A stretch of 64,000 nt of DNA from Lysobacter arvi (GCA_031216755.1 JARUHG010000007.1:62001-126000); one strand, 5' to 3'; numbered from the stretch's first letter, positions 38,482 through 47,685 are shown. Numbers and translations are program-made. The notes: generated from the letters alone by a model not told the origin.

Positions 38482-38766
38482 ATGGCCGCGATTCCCGGGG
38501 CCCCTCCCGCCATGCCCTGGAGGCGCCATTGGCGGCGCAGGGCAGGTTCCCTTTGCGCATTTGCCCCTTCCGGGCTGCCGAAACCGGCGAATCCGCGGCT
38601 AGGACGATTCCGAAAGCAAGTGGCTCCACCCCGAAAATCAAGGGTTCCGACTGAGAAAAATCCACATTAAGAGTCGTCTGATATGGGCAAATTTCCCATA
38701 TCGCGAGCATCACCTCCGTTGAGAAGCACAGCGCGTCCCAACGCCCCCCACATTCGAGGTGATGTC
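38482..38766 (+). other. Promoter and leader region of adhesin D
   Basis: No gene is seen. The region contains the dyads listed at 38667-38724 and a clear SD (AGGTGAT) three bases before the ATG at 38767. The last 65 bases align well with the leader of adhesin E (GAGCATCACCT, then CGTTGAGAAGCACA). Confidence 0.5.
38667..38724. promoter_or_regulatory. Operator-like motifs upstream of adhesin D
   Basis: Motif 1 is TTAAGA gtcg TCTGAT at 38667-38682. It overlaps a perfect dyad, GATATGGG at 38680-38687 and CCCATATC at 38695-38702, separated by seven bases, seen at no other adhesin gene. Motif 2 is only a half-site, GTTGAGA at 38718-38724, 51 bp from the start of motif 1. A regulator binding the 8-bp dyad could affect this gene alone. 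Confidence 0.5.
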
Positions 38767-41700
38767 ATGAACAAGATCTTCCGCATCGTTTTCAACACCA
38801 CGACCGGCCGCTTCGTGGTCGCTTCCGAAATGGCCAAGGGCCGCACGAAGCCGGGCGGTGGCGAGCGCACCGCGCTGGGCATGGCCGTGATGACCGGCGC
38901 GATCGGCGTGCTGTCGGGGGTGTCGGGCGCGTCTTACGCGGGCGTGGTCGTCAACGGCAACCCGCAGGAAGCCACGGTGGGCTGCGAACTGATCACCGAT
39001 TCGGCCACCACGACCTGGACCGTCAGCAACAGCGCTGCCTCCTGCCTGGCGCCGTCGCTCGCGGGCTCCGCCAGCGGCCAGGGCAACCCGGGCACTGACG
39101 CGATCTTCTACGCGTCCAACGGCTCGAACGGTTACGAGGACTCGCTGAACCTGGGCGGCTACCTTGACGTCTGGAAGACCGCCACCTTCCACGGCGGCAT
39201 CGCCATGGACGGCCAGAAGATCACCGGCCTGGCCAACGGCACGGCGGCGACGGATGCCGCGACGTTCGGCCAGCTGACCAATGCCACCCGCTACTTCAAG
39301 GCCGGCGGCTTGAACGACGGCACCGACGACGCGTCGATCGGATCGTACGGCGGGAGGAATGTGGCGATCGGTGCGGGCGCTCTGGGTGGCAATACCGCCG
39401 GGGGCACGAACGTGAGTTCGGTCTCGGTCGGCGAGAACACGGTGTCCTACCAGAACGGCGTCGCCGTGGGCGCCGCCGCGAAGGCCACCGCGTCGTTCGC
39501 TACCGCGATCGGCAGCGCGGCCAACGCGACCGGTGGTCAGACGCTGGCCGCCGGTTATGGCGCCAACGCCAGCGGCCCGCAGTCCACCGCGGTGGGCTCA
39601 ATGAGCGCGGCGGCCGGCACCAACAGCACCGCGCTGGGCTTCTCCGCGAGCGCGGCGGGCAATCGTTCGACTGCGATCGGTCAGCAGTCTTACGTCGACG
39701 CAAACACCAGCTACGGCCTCGCGGTTGGGCGTATGGCGGCGGTCTCGGCCAATGGGGCAATCGCCGTGGGCAATGAAGCCAATGTGTCGGGTGTCAATGC
39801 TCTCGCGATGGGCTATACGGCCAAGGCGACGGGCGATTATTCGCAAGCCATCGGTGGCGCCGCGAGCGCCGGCGGTGCGCGCTCCGTGGCGCTGGGCGAC
39901 GCCGCGAGTGCGTCGGCCAACAGTTCCGTGGCGCTGGGTTCGTCGTCCGTTGCCGACCGCGCGAACACGATTTCGGTGGGCACGAGCAGCAGCCAGCGCC
40001 AGATCGTCAACGTCGCCGCCGGCACGCAGGCGACCGACGCGGTCAACGTCAGCCAGCTCGACACCGCCACCCGCTACCTGCGCGTCAACGACAAGGCCGG
40101 GGCGGTTCCGGTCATCGGAAACTACAGTGCCAACGGCATTGCGATCGGCGAAGGGACGGCCATCGGCGGCCTCACGAATACCGGCAGCGCCCAGATCGCC
40201 ATGGGCTACAACGCGAAGGCCGACGGCAACAACACCATCGCCCTGGGCGTCGGAGCGAGCGTCGCGCAGGACACCGTATATGGGAACACGGCCGACCTGA
40301 TCGCCATCGGTTCCAACTCGGTGGCGAACTACGGGCACAGCGTCGCCATCGGTGGCAACGCAAAGGCCAACCCCGCGGGTAACGGCACCAACGGTTTCGG
40401 TTACGTCGTCGCCGTCGGCGACTCGGCCTCGGGGACGCAGGTTCACACCACGGTGCTCGGTGCGCTTAGCTCGGCCACGGCGGCCGACGCGACCGCGCTC
40501 GGTTATCAGTCCGTCGCCGACCGCGCGAACACGGTTTCGGTGGGTTCGAGCACCAACCAGCGCCAGATCGTCAACGTCGCCGCCGGCACGCAGGCGACCG
40601 ATGCGGCGAACGTTGGCCAGCTCAACAACGCCACGCGCTACTTCAAGGCCGGCGGTGCGAACGACGGCACCGATGATGCCTCGATCGTGGGTACGAGCGT
40701 CGCGGTGGGTTCTGGCGCGAAGGCGGTTTCGGGCAGCACGCCCTACAACACCACGGGCTACAACAACAGCGTCGCGATCGGTCACAACGCAAACACCGGA
40801 AACGGTGCGGGTGCCATCGCCATCGGCGACAGCGCGAAGACCGATTACACGGGCATCTCGATCGGCGCGGGCGCGGACACCAGCGCGTCGCGCCAGTCGA
40901 TCGCGATGGGTATCTCGTCGCAGGCCGCCGGCTACGCAGCCGAAGCGATCGGCTACCAGGCCAGCGCGGCGGGTGGCAATTCGGTCGCCCTGGGCGTCAA
41001 TTCGTCGGCGTCGGCCACCGACAGCATAGCCGTGGGCAACCAGGCCAAGGCCTCCGTCGCCAACTCGGTGGCGCTGGGCGCGAACTCCACCACGACCGCC
41101 AACCTCGCCAGTGCCGCGTACAACCCGGGCAGCGCCACGCTGTCGGGCACGGCGTCGGCGGCCAACGGCGAAGTGTCGATCGGTTCGGCCAGCAAGGAAC
41201 GCCGCCTGACCAACCTCGCCGCCGGTTCGGCTGCGACCGATGCCGTCAACGTCAGCCAGCTGCAGGCCGAAGACGCCACCGTCGACAAGCTGGGCGGCGA
41301 TGCTGCCGCCCGTCTGGGCGGCGGCGCGACCTACAGCGCCACCACCGGTGCGATCTCCGCGCCGAGCTACGCCCTGGCCAACGCCAACACCATCGGCGGC
41401 ACCACCGGTGCGGCGGCGGACGTGGGCGCGGGCTTCGCGAAGGTGGATTCCGCGCTGGGCGTGCTCAACACCACGGCGAACAAGGGCTTCAACATTTCCG
41501 CCGATGCGGGCGCCACGAGCCAGAACATCGCGCCGGGCGGCACGGTGAAGTTCAGCGCCGGCCCGAATGCGTCGGTGACGCGCAGCGGCGACACGATCAC
41601 GATGTCCGTGGTCTCCAACCCGACCTTCAGCGGCCTGGTCACGGCCAACGGCGGCTTCAAGGTCGGCGCTTCGCAGCTGATCGACATGGGCGCCAACAAG

Positions 41701-44532
41701 GTCACCAACGTGGCCTCCGGTACGGCTGCGACGGATGCGGTGAACAAGAGCCAGCTCGACGCGGTCGCCGCCACGGCCATGAGCTTCACCGCCAACGATG
41801 CGTCCGGCGGCGTGGTCTCCCGCACCCTCGGCCAGACGCTGGCGATCAAGGGCGCGGCGAGCACGGCGGGCACCTACTCGGGCGCCAACCTCAAGACCGT
41901 CACCGATCCGGCGACCGGCACGATCAACGTGCAGATGGCCGATTCGCCGAAGTTCGGCAACGTGGTCGTCAACGCCTCCAACAGCGGCAAGATCGCCGGC
42001 GTCGCCGATGGCCTGGTCGCGTCCGGCAGCAAGGAAGCGGTGAACGGCGGCCAGCTGTACACGACCAACCAGCAGGTCACCACGCTGGACGGCCGCGTCA
42101 CGACCGCCGAAGGCAACATCGGCACGCTGAACACCAAGGTCACCAGCATCGACGGTCGCGTCACGCAGAACACCACCGACATCGCGACGATCAACAGCAC
42201 GATCGCCGGGATGGGGAGCACGGTCGCCGACGCGGTGATGTACGACTCCGCCGCGCACGACAAGGTGACGCTGGGCGCCGCCGGTACGCCGGTGCAGGTG
42301 ACCAACGTCAAGGCCGGCGCGCTGTCGGCGGCCAGCACCGATGCGGTGAACGGCTCGCAGCTTTACACGACCAACCAGGCGGTGGCGCAGAACACGTCCG
42401 ACATCGCCACGGTGAAGTCCGACGTGACGACCATCGACGGCCGCGTGACGAAGAACGAAGGCGACATCTCGACGCTGAACACCAACGTGTCCAACCTGGA
42501 CGGCCGCGTGAGCAACGTCGAAGGTTCGATCACCAGCATCACCACGCAGCTCAACAACGGTGAAGTGGGCCTGGTGCAGCAGGATGCGACCAGCCGCGTG
42601 ATCACGGTCGCCAAGGCCAGCGATGGCGGCGAGGTGAACTTCGCCGGCACCGCCGGTGCGCGCAAGCTGTCCGGCGTGGCCGCCGGCGCGGTGACGGCCA
42701 CCAGCACCGAGGCCGTCAACGGCTCGCAGCTGAAGGCGACCAACGACGCCGTCGCGCAGAACGCCGCCGACATCGACACGCTGGACGGCCGCGTGACCGC
42801 GAACGAAGACAGCATCGCTTCGCTCGACAGCCGCGTGACCACCAACGAGGGCGACATCTCGACGCTCAAGACGGACGTGACGAGCATCGACGGCCGCGTG
42901 ACGAAGAACGAAGGCGACATCTCGACGCTCAACACGAACGTGTCCAGCCTCGATGCCCGCGTGACGCAGAACACGACGGACCTGTCCTCGCTCACGACCA
43001 ACGTCAGCAGCATCGACAGCCGCGTGACCAACGTGGAAGGCTCGGTGACCAACATCACCACGCAGCTCAACAACGGCGAAATCGGCCTGGTGCAGTACGA
43101 CGATGCCGCGCAGGCGGTGACGGTCGCCGCGGGCAAGGGCGGTGCGTCGGTGGACTTCCGCAACGCCGCCGGTGCCTCGCGTCGCCTCAAGAGCGTCGCC
43201 GCCGGTGCGCAGGACGAGGACGCCGCCAACGTCGGCCAGCTGAAGAACGCCATGGGCGGCACGGCCACCTACGACGCCAACGGCGCCTACACGGGCCCGG
43301 CGTACACGGTGACCAACGCCGACGGTTCGACCAGCCAGGTCAACGGCGTGGGCGACGCGATCTCCAACATCGACGGCCGCGTGTACAACAACACCACGCA
43401 GCTCCAGACCATCGTCACGCAGATCTCCGGCGGCACGATCGGCCTGGTGCAGCAGTCGGCGGCCGGCGCCAACCTCACGGTCGGCAAGGACACGGACGGC
43501 GCGGCGGTGGACTTCGGCGGCACGGCCGGTGCGCGCAAGCTGGTCAACGTGGCCGACGGCCAGGTCGCCGCGGGCAGCAAGGAAGCGGTGAACGGCGGCC
43601 AGCTGCAGGCGGTGAGCCAGTCGATGGCCGCGGCGATCGGCGGCGGTTCGCAGGTCAACGCGGACGGCACGATCTCCGCGCCGACCTTCACGGTCACCAA
43701 TGCCGACGGCTCCACCTCGCAGGTCCACACCATGGGCGATGCGGTGACGCAGATCGACAGCCGCGTGACCAACATCGACAACCGCATCACCAACGTCGAA
43801 GGCTCGGTGGCCAACATCACCACGCAGATCAACAACGGTGAAGTCGGCCTGGTGAAGCAGGACGCCGCGACCAAGGAAGTGACGGTGGCGAAGGACACCG
43901 GCGGTACGTCGGTCAACGTCGCCGGCACCGCGGGCAACCGCACGGTGACGGGCGTGGCCGCCGGCGTTGCCGACAACGACGCGGTGAATGTCGGCCAGCT
44001 GAAGCAGGCCGGCGTGATCTCCGCCGATGGCCAGGCGCGTCCGGTCATCGCCTACGACGGCAGCGAAAAGACCAGCATCACGCTGGGCGATGGCAGCCAG
44101 CCGGTGGCGATCCACAACGTCGCCGACGGCGTGGCCGACCACGATGCGGTCAACGTGGGCCAGCTCAACACCCGCCTGCAGCAGGCGTCGACGGAAATCG
44201 TGCAGGAAGCCAACACCTACACCGATTCGCGCATCAACGACGTGTGGAACACGATGGACAAGGTCGGCACGGAACTGGCCAAGCAGGACCAGCGCATCAG
44301 CTCGCAGGGTGCGATGTCGATGGCCACCGCGCAGATGGCCTCCGGCGCGGCGGCTGCCGCGGTGGGCAACCCGAACGGCGCGTGGTCGGTCGGCGTGGGC
44401 TACGAGCAGGGCCAGGGCGCGCTGTCGGCGGGCTACGCCAAGCCGGTGGGCAAGAAGAGCCAGATCAGCTTCGGTGCGGCGTTCAGCGGCAACGACAACT
44501 CGATCGGCGTGGGCTTCGCGCACAAGCTGTAA
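38767..44532 (+). CDS. Trimeric autotransporter adhesin D
   Basis: A 1921-residue type Vc autotransporter subunit. Its ESPR (MNKIFRIVFNTTTGRFVVAS, then EMAKGR) differs from A-C and matches E. The tip domain has C73 and C93 and the motif EDSLNLGGYLDVWKTATFHG of the A/D/E type. The N-terminal third is rich in head repeats (NSSVALGSSSVADRANTISV). The C-terminal half is coiled-coil stalk with repeated TNEGDISTLKTDVTSIDGRV-type units and several necks. The anchor is of the second class, with GAMSMATAQMASGAAAAAVG and four predicted beta strands, ending GVGFAHKL rather than in an aromatic residue. No lipoprotein gene follows; a terminator lies at 44575. Confidence 0.92.
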   Translation: MNKIFRIVFNTTTGRFVVASEMAKGRTKPGGGERTALGMAVMTGAIGVLSGVSGASYAGVVVNGNPQEATVGCELITDSATTTWTVSNSAASCLAPSLAGSASGQGNPGTDAIFYASNGSNGYEDSLNLGGYLDVWKTATFHGGIAMDGQKITGLANGTAATDAATFGQLTNATRYFKAGGLNDGTDDASIGSYGGRNVAIGAGALGGNTAGGTNVSSVSVGENTVSYQNGVAVGAAAKATASFATAIGSAANATGGQTLAAGYGANASGPQSTAVGSMSAAAGTNSTALGFSASAAGNRSTAIGQQSYVDANTSYGLAVGRMAAVSANGAIAVGNEANVSGVNALAMGYTAKATGDYSQAIGGAASAGGARSVALGDAASASANSSVALGSSSVADRANTISVGTSSSQRQIVNVAAGTQATDAVNVSQLDTATRYLRVNDKAGAVPVIGNYSANGIAIGEGTAIGGLTNTGSAQIAMGYNAKADGNNTIALGVGASVAQDTVYGNTADLIAIGSNSVANYGHSVAIGGNAKANPAGNGTNGFGYVVAVGDSASGTQVHTTVLGALSSATAADATALGYQSVADRANTVSVGSSTNQRQIVNVAAGTQATDAANVGQLNNATRYFKAGGANDGTDDASIVGTSVAVGSGAKAVSGSTPYNTTGYNNSVAIGHNANTGNGAGAIAIGDSAKTDYTGISIGAGADTSASRQSIAMGISSQAAGYAAEAIGYQASAAGGNSVALGVNSSASATDSIAVGNQAKASVANSVALGANSTTTANLASAAYNPGSATLSGTASAANGEVSIGSASKERRLTNLAAGSAATDAVNVSQLQAEDATVDKLGGDAAARLGGGATYSATTGAISAPSYALANANTIGGTTGAAADVGAGFAKVDSALGVLNTTANKGFNISADAGATSQNIAPGGTVKFSAGPNASVTRSGDTITMSVVSNPTFSGLVTANGGFKVGASQLIDMGANKVTNVASGTAATDAVNKSQLDAVAATAMSFTANDASGGVVSRTLGQTLAIKGAASTAGTYSGANLKTVTDPATGTINVQMADSPKFGNVVVNASNSGKIAGVADGLVASGSKEAVNGGQLYTTNQQVTTLDGRVTTAEGNIGTLNTKVTSIDGRVTQNTTDIATINSTIAGMGSTVADAVMYDSAAHDKVTLGAAGTPVQVTNVKAGALSAASTDAVNGSQLYTTNQAVAQNTSDIATVKSDVTTIDGRVTKNEGDISTLNTNVSNLDGRVSNVEGSITSITTQLNNGEVGLVQQDATSRVITVAKASDGGEVNFAGTAGARKLSGVAAGAVTATSTEAVNGSQLKATNDAVAQNAADIDTLDGRVTANEDSIASLDSRVTTNEGDISTLKTDVTSIDGRVTKNEGDISTLNTNVSSLDARVTQNTTDLSSLTTNVSSIDSRVTNVEGSVTNITTQLNNGEIGLVQYDDAAQAVTVAAGKGGASVDFRNAAGASRRLKSVAAGAQDEDAANVGQLKNAMGGTATYDANGAYTGPAYTVTNADGSTSQVNGVGDAISNIDGRVYNNTTQLQTIVTQISGGTIGLVQQSAAGANLTVGKDTDGAAVDFGGTAGARKLVNVADGQVAAGSKEAVNGGQLQAVSQSMAAAIGGGSQVNADGTISAPTFTVTNADGSTSQVHTMGDAVTQIDSRVTNIDNRITNVEGSVANITTQINNGEVGLVKQDAATKEVTVAKDTGGTSVNVAGTAGNRTVTGVAAGVADNDAVNVGQLKQAGVISADGQARPVIAYDGSEKTSITLGDGSQPVAIHNVADGVADHDAVNVGQLNTRLQQASTEIVQEANTYTDSRINDVWNTMDKVGTELAKQDQRISSQGAMSMATAQMASGAAAAAVGNPNGAWSVGVGYEQGQGALSAGYAKPVGKKSQISFGAAFSGNDNSIGVGFAHKL

Positions 44533-44574
44533 GCGGTCGCGCGCAATCGGACGATTCCGATTTCGTGCAGGAAG

Positions 44575-44608
44575 ACGGGGCGGGAAACCGCCCCGTTTTT
44601 TCTTTTTT
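44575..44608 (+). terminator. Rho-independent terminator after adhesin D
   Basis: The 9-bp stem ACGGGGCGG pairs with CCGCCCCGT around a GAAA tetraloop and is followed by TTTTTCTTTTTT. It shows that adhesin D is transcribed alone. Confidence 0.95.
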
Positions 44609-44775
44609 CAGCTCCGCAACGACAAGCGCATCGGGCGTCCTTGCCTCCTTCGCGCAAATAGCAATTCAAATCAACCGGGGCGACTGATTCGCGCATAGGA
44701 AAGCTCCGAAAAGTGCAAATCGGGCACCAGAAAAAACAAAGACTTGGAACACGATCGATCAATCATGGCGAATAC

Positions 44776-44824
44776 TCTGATGTGCGAAAAAGTCGCCAGG
44801 GTCGAGCATCACCTTCGTTGAGAA
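44776..44824. promoter_or_regulatory. Half-site motifs upstream of adhesin E
   Basis: TCTGAT at 44776-44781 corresponds to the right half of motif 1, and GTTGAGA at 44818-44824 to the left half of motif 2, at the same relative spacing (about 52 bp) as in B, C and D. The right half of motif 2 appears as TCTCAAG directly before the SD (AAGGTGAT), about 35 bases further on. A leader hairpin touching the SD is therefore possible. Confidence 0.4.
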
Positions 44825-44876
44825 GCACAACGCCTCCAACGCCAACTCCTCTCTCTCGCTCTCTCAAGGTGATGTC

Positions 44877-47120
44877 ATGAACAAGATCTTCCGCATCGTT
44901 TTCAACGCTTCCACCGGCCGCTATGTGGTGGCCTCCGAAATGGCGAAGGGCCGCAAGAAGACGGCCGCTGCCGGCGCCGTGCTGACCGCCGTCGTCGCGC
45001 TTGCCGCCGTCGGGAATGCCCAGGCCAAGGTCGTGATCAACGCGGGCACGAACGAATCCGCCGTCGGTTGCACGTACCTGCAGGACGAGAATTCGCCGAC
45101 CCTGCATACCTCCTCCGAGAGCACGACCTGCCTCGTCGCCGGCGGTACGGGCGAAAGCGGGCAGGGCAACCCGGGCAAGCGTGCCGTCTTCTACGCCAGC
45201 GATACGGTCAACGGCAACGAGGACTCCCTCAACCTGGGCGGCTACCTGGATGCCTGGAAACTCGCCAGCTTCCACAGCGGGCTTGAGATGAACTCCACGA
45301 AGATCACGGGTCTGGCCGCCGGCTCGATCGTCGATGGCAGCCAGGATGCGATCAATGGCGACCAGGTGTTCGACAGCAACAAGGCGATCTCGGCGGCCTT
45401 CGGTGGCGGCTCCAGCGTGAACGCCAGCGGGTTCGTCTCCGCTCCGAGCTATGCCCTGGTCAAGGCCAACGCCATCGCCGGCACGACGGGCGCTGCCGCC
45501 GACGTCGGCGCGGGCTTCGACAAGGTCGACGCCGCCCTGGGCACGCTCGACACCCGCGTCACCAACAACACCAACAGCATCAATTCGCTGCAGTCCACGG
45601 TGAACAATCTGTCGGCCAACGTGCTCGTGGAGCAGTCGGCGGCCGGTGCCAACCTCACGGTCGGCAAGGCGACCGACGGCGCCGCGGTGGACTTCAACGG
45701 CACGGCCGGTACCCGCAAGCTGGTCGGCGTGTCCGAAGGCGAAGTCTCGGCGACGAGCAAGGAAGCCATCAACGGCTCGCAGCTGTACGCGACGAACCAG
45801 GACGTGGCCGCCAACACCGCCGCCATCGGTGCGCTGGATGGCCGCATGGACCAGGCGGAGACCGACATCGCCGGGCTGAAGACGCGCGCCGATGCCACCG
45901 ACGCCGCCGTCGCCGCCAACACGGCCGACATCCAGAAGAACGCCTCGGACATTTCGGCGCTCGACGGTCGCGTCGACACGGCGGAAGCGAACATCGCGCA
46001 GAACACCAGCGACATCGCCGACCTGCAGACCCGCGCCGACCAGACCGATGCCGCCGTCGCGCAGAACACGAGCGACATCGCCGACCTGAAGGCGCACGAC
46101 GTGCAGGCCGACGCCGCCATCGCGCAGAACACGTCCGACATCGCCGCGCTCGACAACCGCGTGGACCAGAACACGTCCGATATCGCCGCGCTGGACGGTC
46201 GCATGGGCGAGGCGGAGAGCAGCATCTCCAACCTCGACAGTCGCGTGACCAACGTGGAAGGCAGCGTCAACAACCTCAACCAGCAGATCAACAACGGTGA
46301 AGTGGGCCTGGTGAAGCAGGATGCCGACAGCCGCGTGATCACGGTGGCCGCCGACAAGGACGGCAGCGAAGTGAACTTCGCGGGCACCGCCGGCGAGCGC
46401 AAGCTCAGCGGCGTGGCCGAGGGCGAGATCTCCGCGAGCAGCAAGGAAGCGGTGAACGGCTCGCAGCTCAATGCCACCAACGAGCGCGTGGCCGCCAGCG
46501 AAGCCGCCATCGACGGCCTGGACAGCCGCGTCACCAAGAACGAGGGCGACATCGCCAGCCTCGACAGCCGCGTGACGACCAACGAGGGCGACATCAGCAC
46601 GCTGAAGTCGGACGTGACGAACATCGACAACCGCACCACGAAGAACGAAGGCGACATCGCCCAGCTCGACCAGCGCCAGACCAAGACCGAAGGCGACGTG
46701 TCGGACCTGCGTTCGGGCGTGGACGGTCTCGATGGCCGCGTCAGCACGGTGGAAAGCAATGTCGCGTCTCTCAACGAGAAGCTGGTCAAGAGCAACGCCG
46801 ACGTGATGAACCAGTCGCGTTCCTACACCGATTCGCGCGTCGATGAGCTGCACCGCGAAATGGACGATCGCTTCAGCATCCAGGACGAGCGCATCGACCG
46901 CATGGGTGCGATGAGCAGCGCGATGTCGATGATGACGGCCAGCCTGGGCGGCCTGCATACGCAGAACCGCGCGGCCGTCGGCACCGGCTTCGTCAACGGC
47001 GAGAAGGCGCTGTCGGTCGGCTACCAGCGCGCCATGAGCGACCGTGCGAACTTCTCGCTGGGTGGCGCGTTCACCGGCGACGACCGTTCGGTCGGCGCGG
47101 CGGTGGGCATCGGCTGGTAA
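44877..47120 (+). CDS. Trimeric autotransporter adhesin E (short, stalk-dominated)
   Basis: A 747-residue type Vc autotransporter subunit, the shortest of the five. The ESPR is MNKIFRIVFNASTGRYVVAS, then EMAKGRKK. The tip domain has C65 and C85 and EDSLNLGGYLDAWKLASFHS of the A/D/E type. There are almost no YadA-head repeats. From about residue 230 the passenger is mostly trimeric coiled coil built from repeats such as QNTSDIAALDGRV, with Asn at regular core positions, interrupted by two neck-like segments (KEAINGSQLYATN, KEAVNGSQLNATN). The anchor (MGAMSSAMSMMTASLGGLHT) ends GAAVGIGW. No lipoprotein gene follows; a terminator-like hairpin lies at 47149. Confidence 0.92.
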   Translation: MNKIFRIVFNASTGRYVVASEMAKGRKKTAAAGAVLTAVVALAAVGNAQAKVVINAGTNESAVGCTYLQDENSPTLHTSSESTTCLVAGGTGESGQGNPGKRAVFYASDTVNGNEDSLNLGGYLDAWKLASFHSGLEMNSTKITGLAAGSIVDGSQDAINGDQVFDSNKAISAAFGGGSSVNASGFVSAPSYALVKANAIAGTTGAAADVGAGFDKVDAALGTLDTRVTNNTNSINSLQSTVNNLSANVLVEQSAAGANLTVGKATDGAAVDFNGTAGTRKLVGVSEGEVSATSKEAINGSQLYATNQDVAANTAAIGALDGRMDQAETDIAGLKTRADATDAAVAANTADIQKNASDISALDGRVDTAEANIAQNTSDIADLQTRADQTDAAVAQNTSDIADLKAHDVQADAAIAQNTSDIAALDNRVDQNTSDIAALDGRMGEAESSISNLDSRVTNVEGSVNNLNQQINNGEVGLVKQDADSRVITVAADKDGSEVNFAGTAGERKLSGVAEGEISASSKEAVNGSQLNATNERVAASEAAIDGLDSRVTKNEGDIASLDSRVTTNEGDISTLKSDVTNIDNRTTKNEGDIAQLDQRQTKTEGDVSDLRSGVDGLDGRVSTVESNVASLNEKLVKSNADVMNQSRSYTDSRVDELHREMDDRFSIQDERIDRMGAMSSAMSMMTASLGGLHTQNRAAVGTGFVNGEKALSVGYQRAMSDRANFSLGGAFTGDDRSVGAAVGIGW

Positions 47121-47148
47121 GCCTCCTTCCCTTGTAAGTGCGACACCC

Positions 47149-47198
47149 CGATGCCGCGACGCGGGCCCTCAAGGGCTTGCGCCGCGGCATCGTCTTTT
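47149..47198 (+). terminator. Probable terminator after adhesin E
   Basis: CGATGCCGCG at 47149-47158 pairs with CGCGGCATCG at 47183-47192. The intervening bases form a second small hairpin (GGGCCCTCAAGGGC) and the stem is followed by TCTTTT. It separates the adhesin cluster from the VOC gene. Confidence 0.7.
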
Positions 47199-47268
47199 CC
47201 GGTCCGGGCGCCCGGTTCGGCAAGGCCGTGCGGCGGTATCCTGTCGCCGCGTCAGGGAGGGCGTGCCC

Positions 47269-47685
47269 GTGATTCCATTCCAGCTCCAGCAGATCGACCA
47301 CGTGGTCCTGCGCGTGCGCGATGTCGATGCGATGGTCGCCTTCTACCGCGACGTGCTCGGCTGCTCGGTCGAGCGCGAGCAGGCGGGGATCGGGCTCACC
47401 CAGTTGCGTGCCGGTGCGTCGCTGATCGATCTGGTCGGCGTGGACGGCAAGCTCGGCCGCATGGGCGGTGCGCCGCCGGGTGCGGAGGGCCGCAACATGG
47501 ACCACCTGTGCCTGCGCGCCGATCCGTTCGACCGCGACGCCATCGTCGCGCACCTCGCCGCGCACGGCGTGCGTCTGGGCGAGTTCGGCTCGCGCTACGG
47601 CGCGGAAGGTGAAGGTCCATCCCAGTACCTCTACGACCCGGAGGGCAATCTGGTCGAACTGAAGGGCCCGCCGGCGCCGTCCTGA
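47269..47685 (+). CDS. VOC family (glyoxalase/dioxygenase fold) protein
   Basis: A 138-residue protein that covers one VOC domain. Sequence signs are IDHVVLRVRDVDAMVAFYRD near the N-terminus, MDHLCLRA in the middle and YLYDPEGNLVELKGPP at the C-terminus. These give His, His and Glu as likely metal ligands. The GTG at 47269 is chosen because AGGGAGG at 47254-47260 lies eight bases upstream; a GTG at 47263 is too close to it. Members include glyoxalases, ring-cleavage dioxygenases and fosfomycin-type resistance enzymes. The substrate cannot be told from sequence. The MFS transporter gene follows on the same strand. Confidence 0.85.
   Translation: MIPFQLQQIDHVVLRVRDVDAMVAFYRDVLGCSVEREQAGIGLTQLRAGASLIDLVGVDGKLGRMGGAPPGAEGRNMDHLCLRADPFDRDAIVAHLAAHGVRLGEFGSRYGAEGEGPSQYLYDPEGNLVELKGPPAPS

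Noticed and set aside
39598-44523. Open frame of about 1640 codons antisense to adhesin D
   Set aside because: A mirror image of the sense coiled-coil repeats, without support for translation.
7954-47120. Adhesins considered as RTX toxins, giant nonribosomal enzymes or two-partner haemagglutinins
   Set aside because: There are no glycine-rich RTX nonapeptides, no carrier or condensation motifs and no TPS domain or TpsB partner. The ESPR, YadA-head and neck repeats and C-terminal anchors fit type Vc autotransporters.
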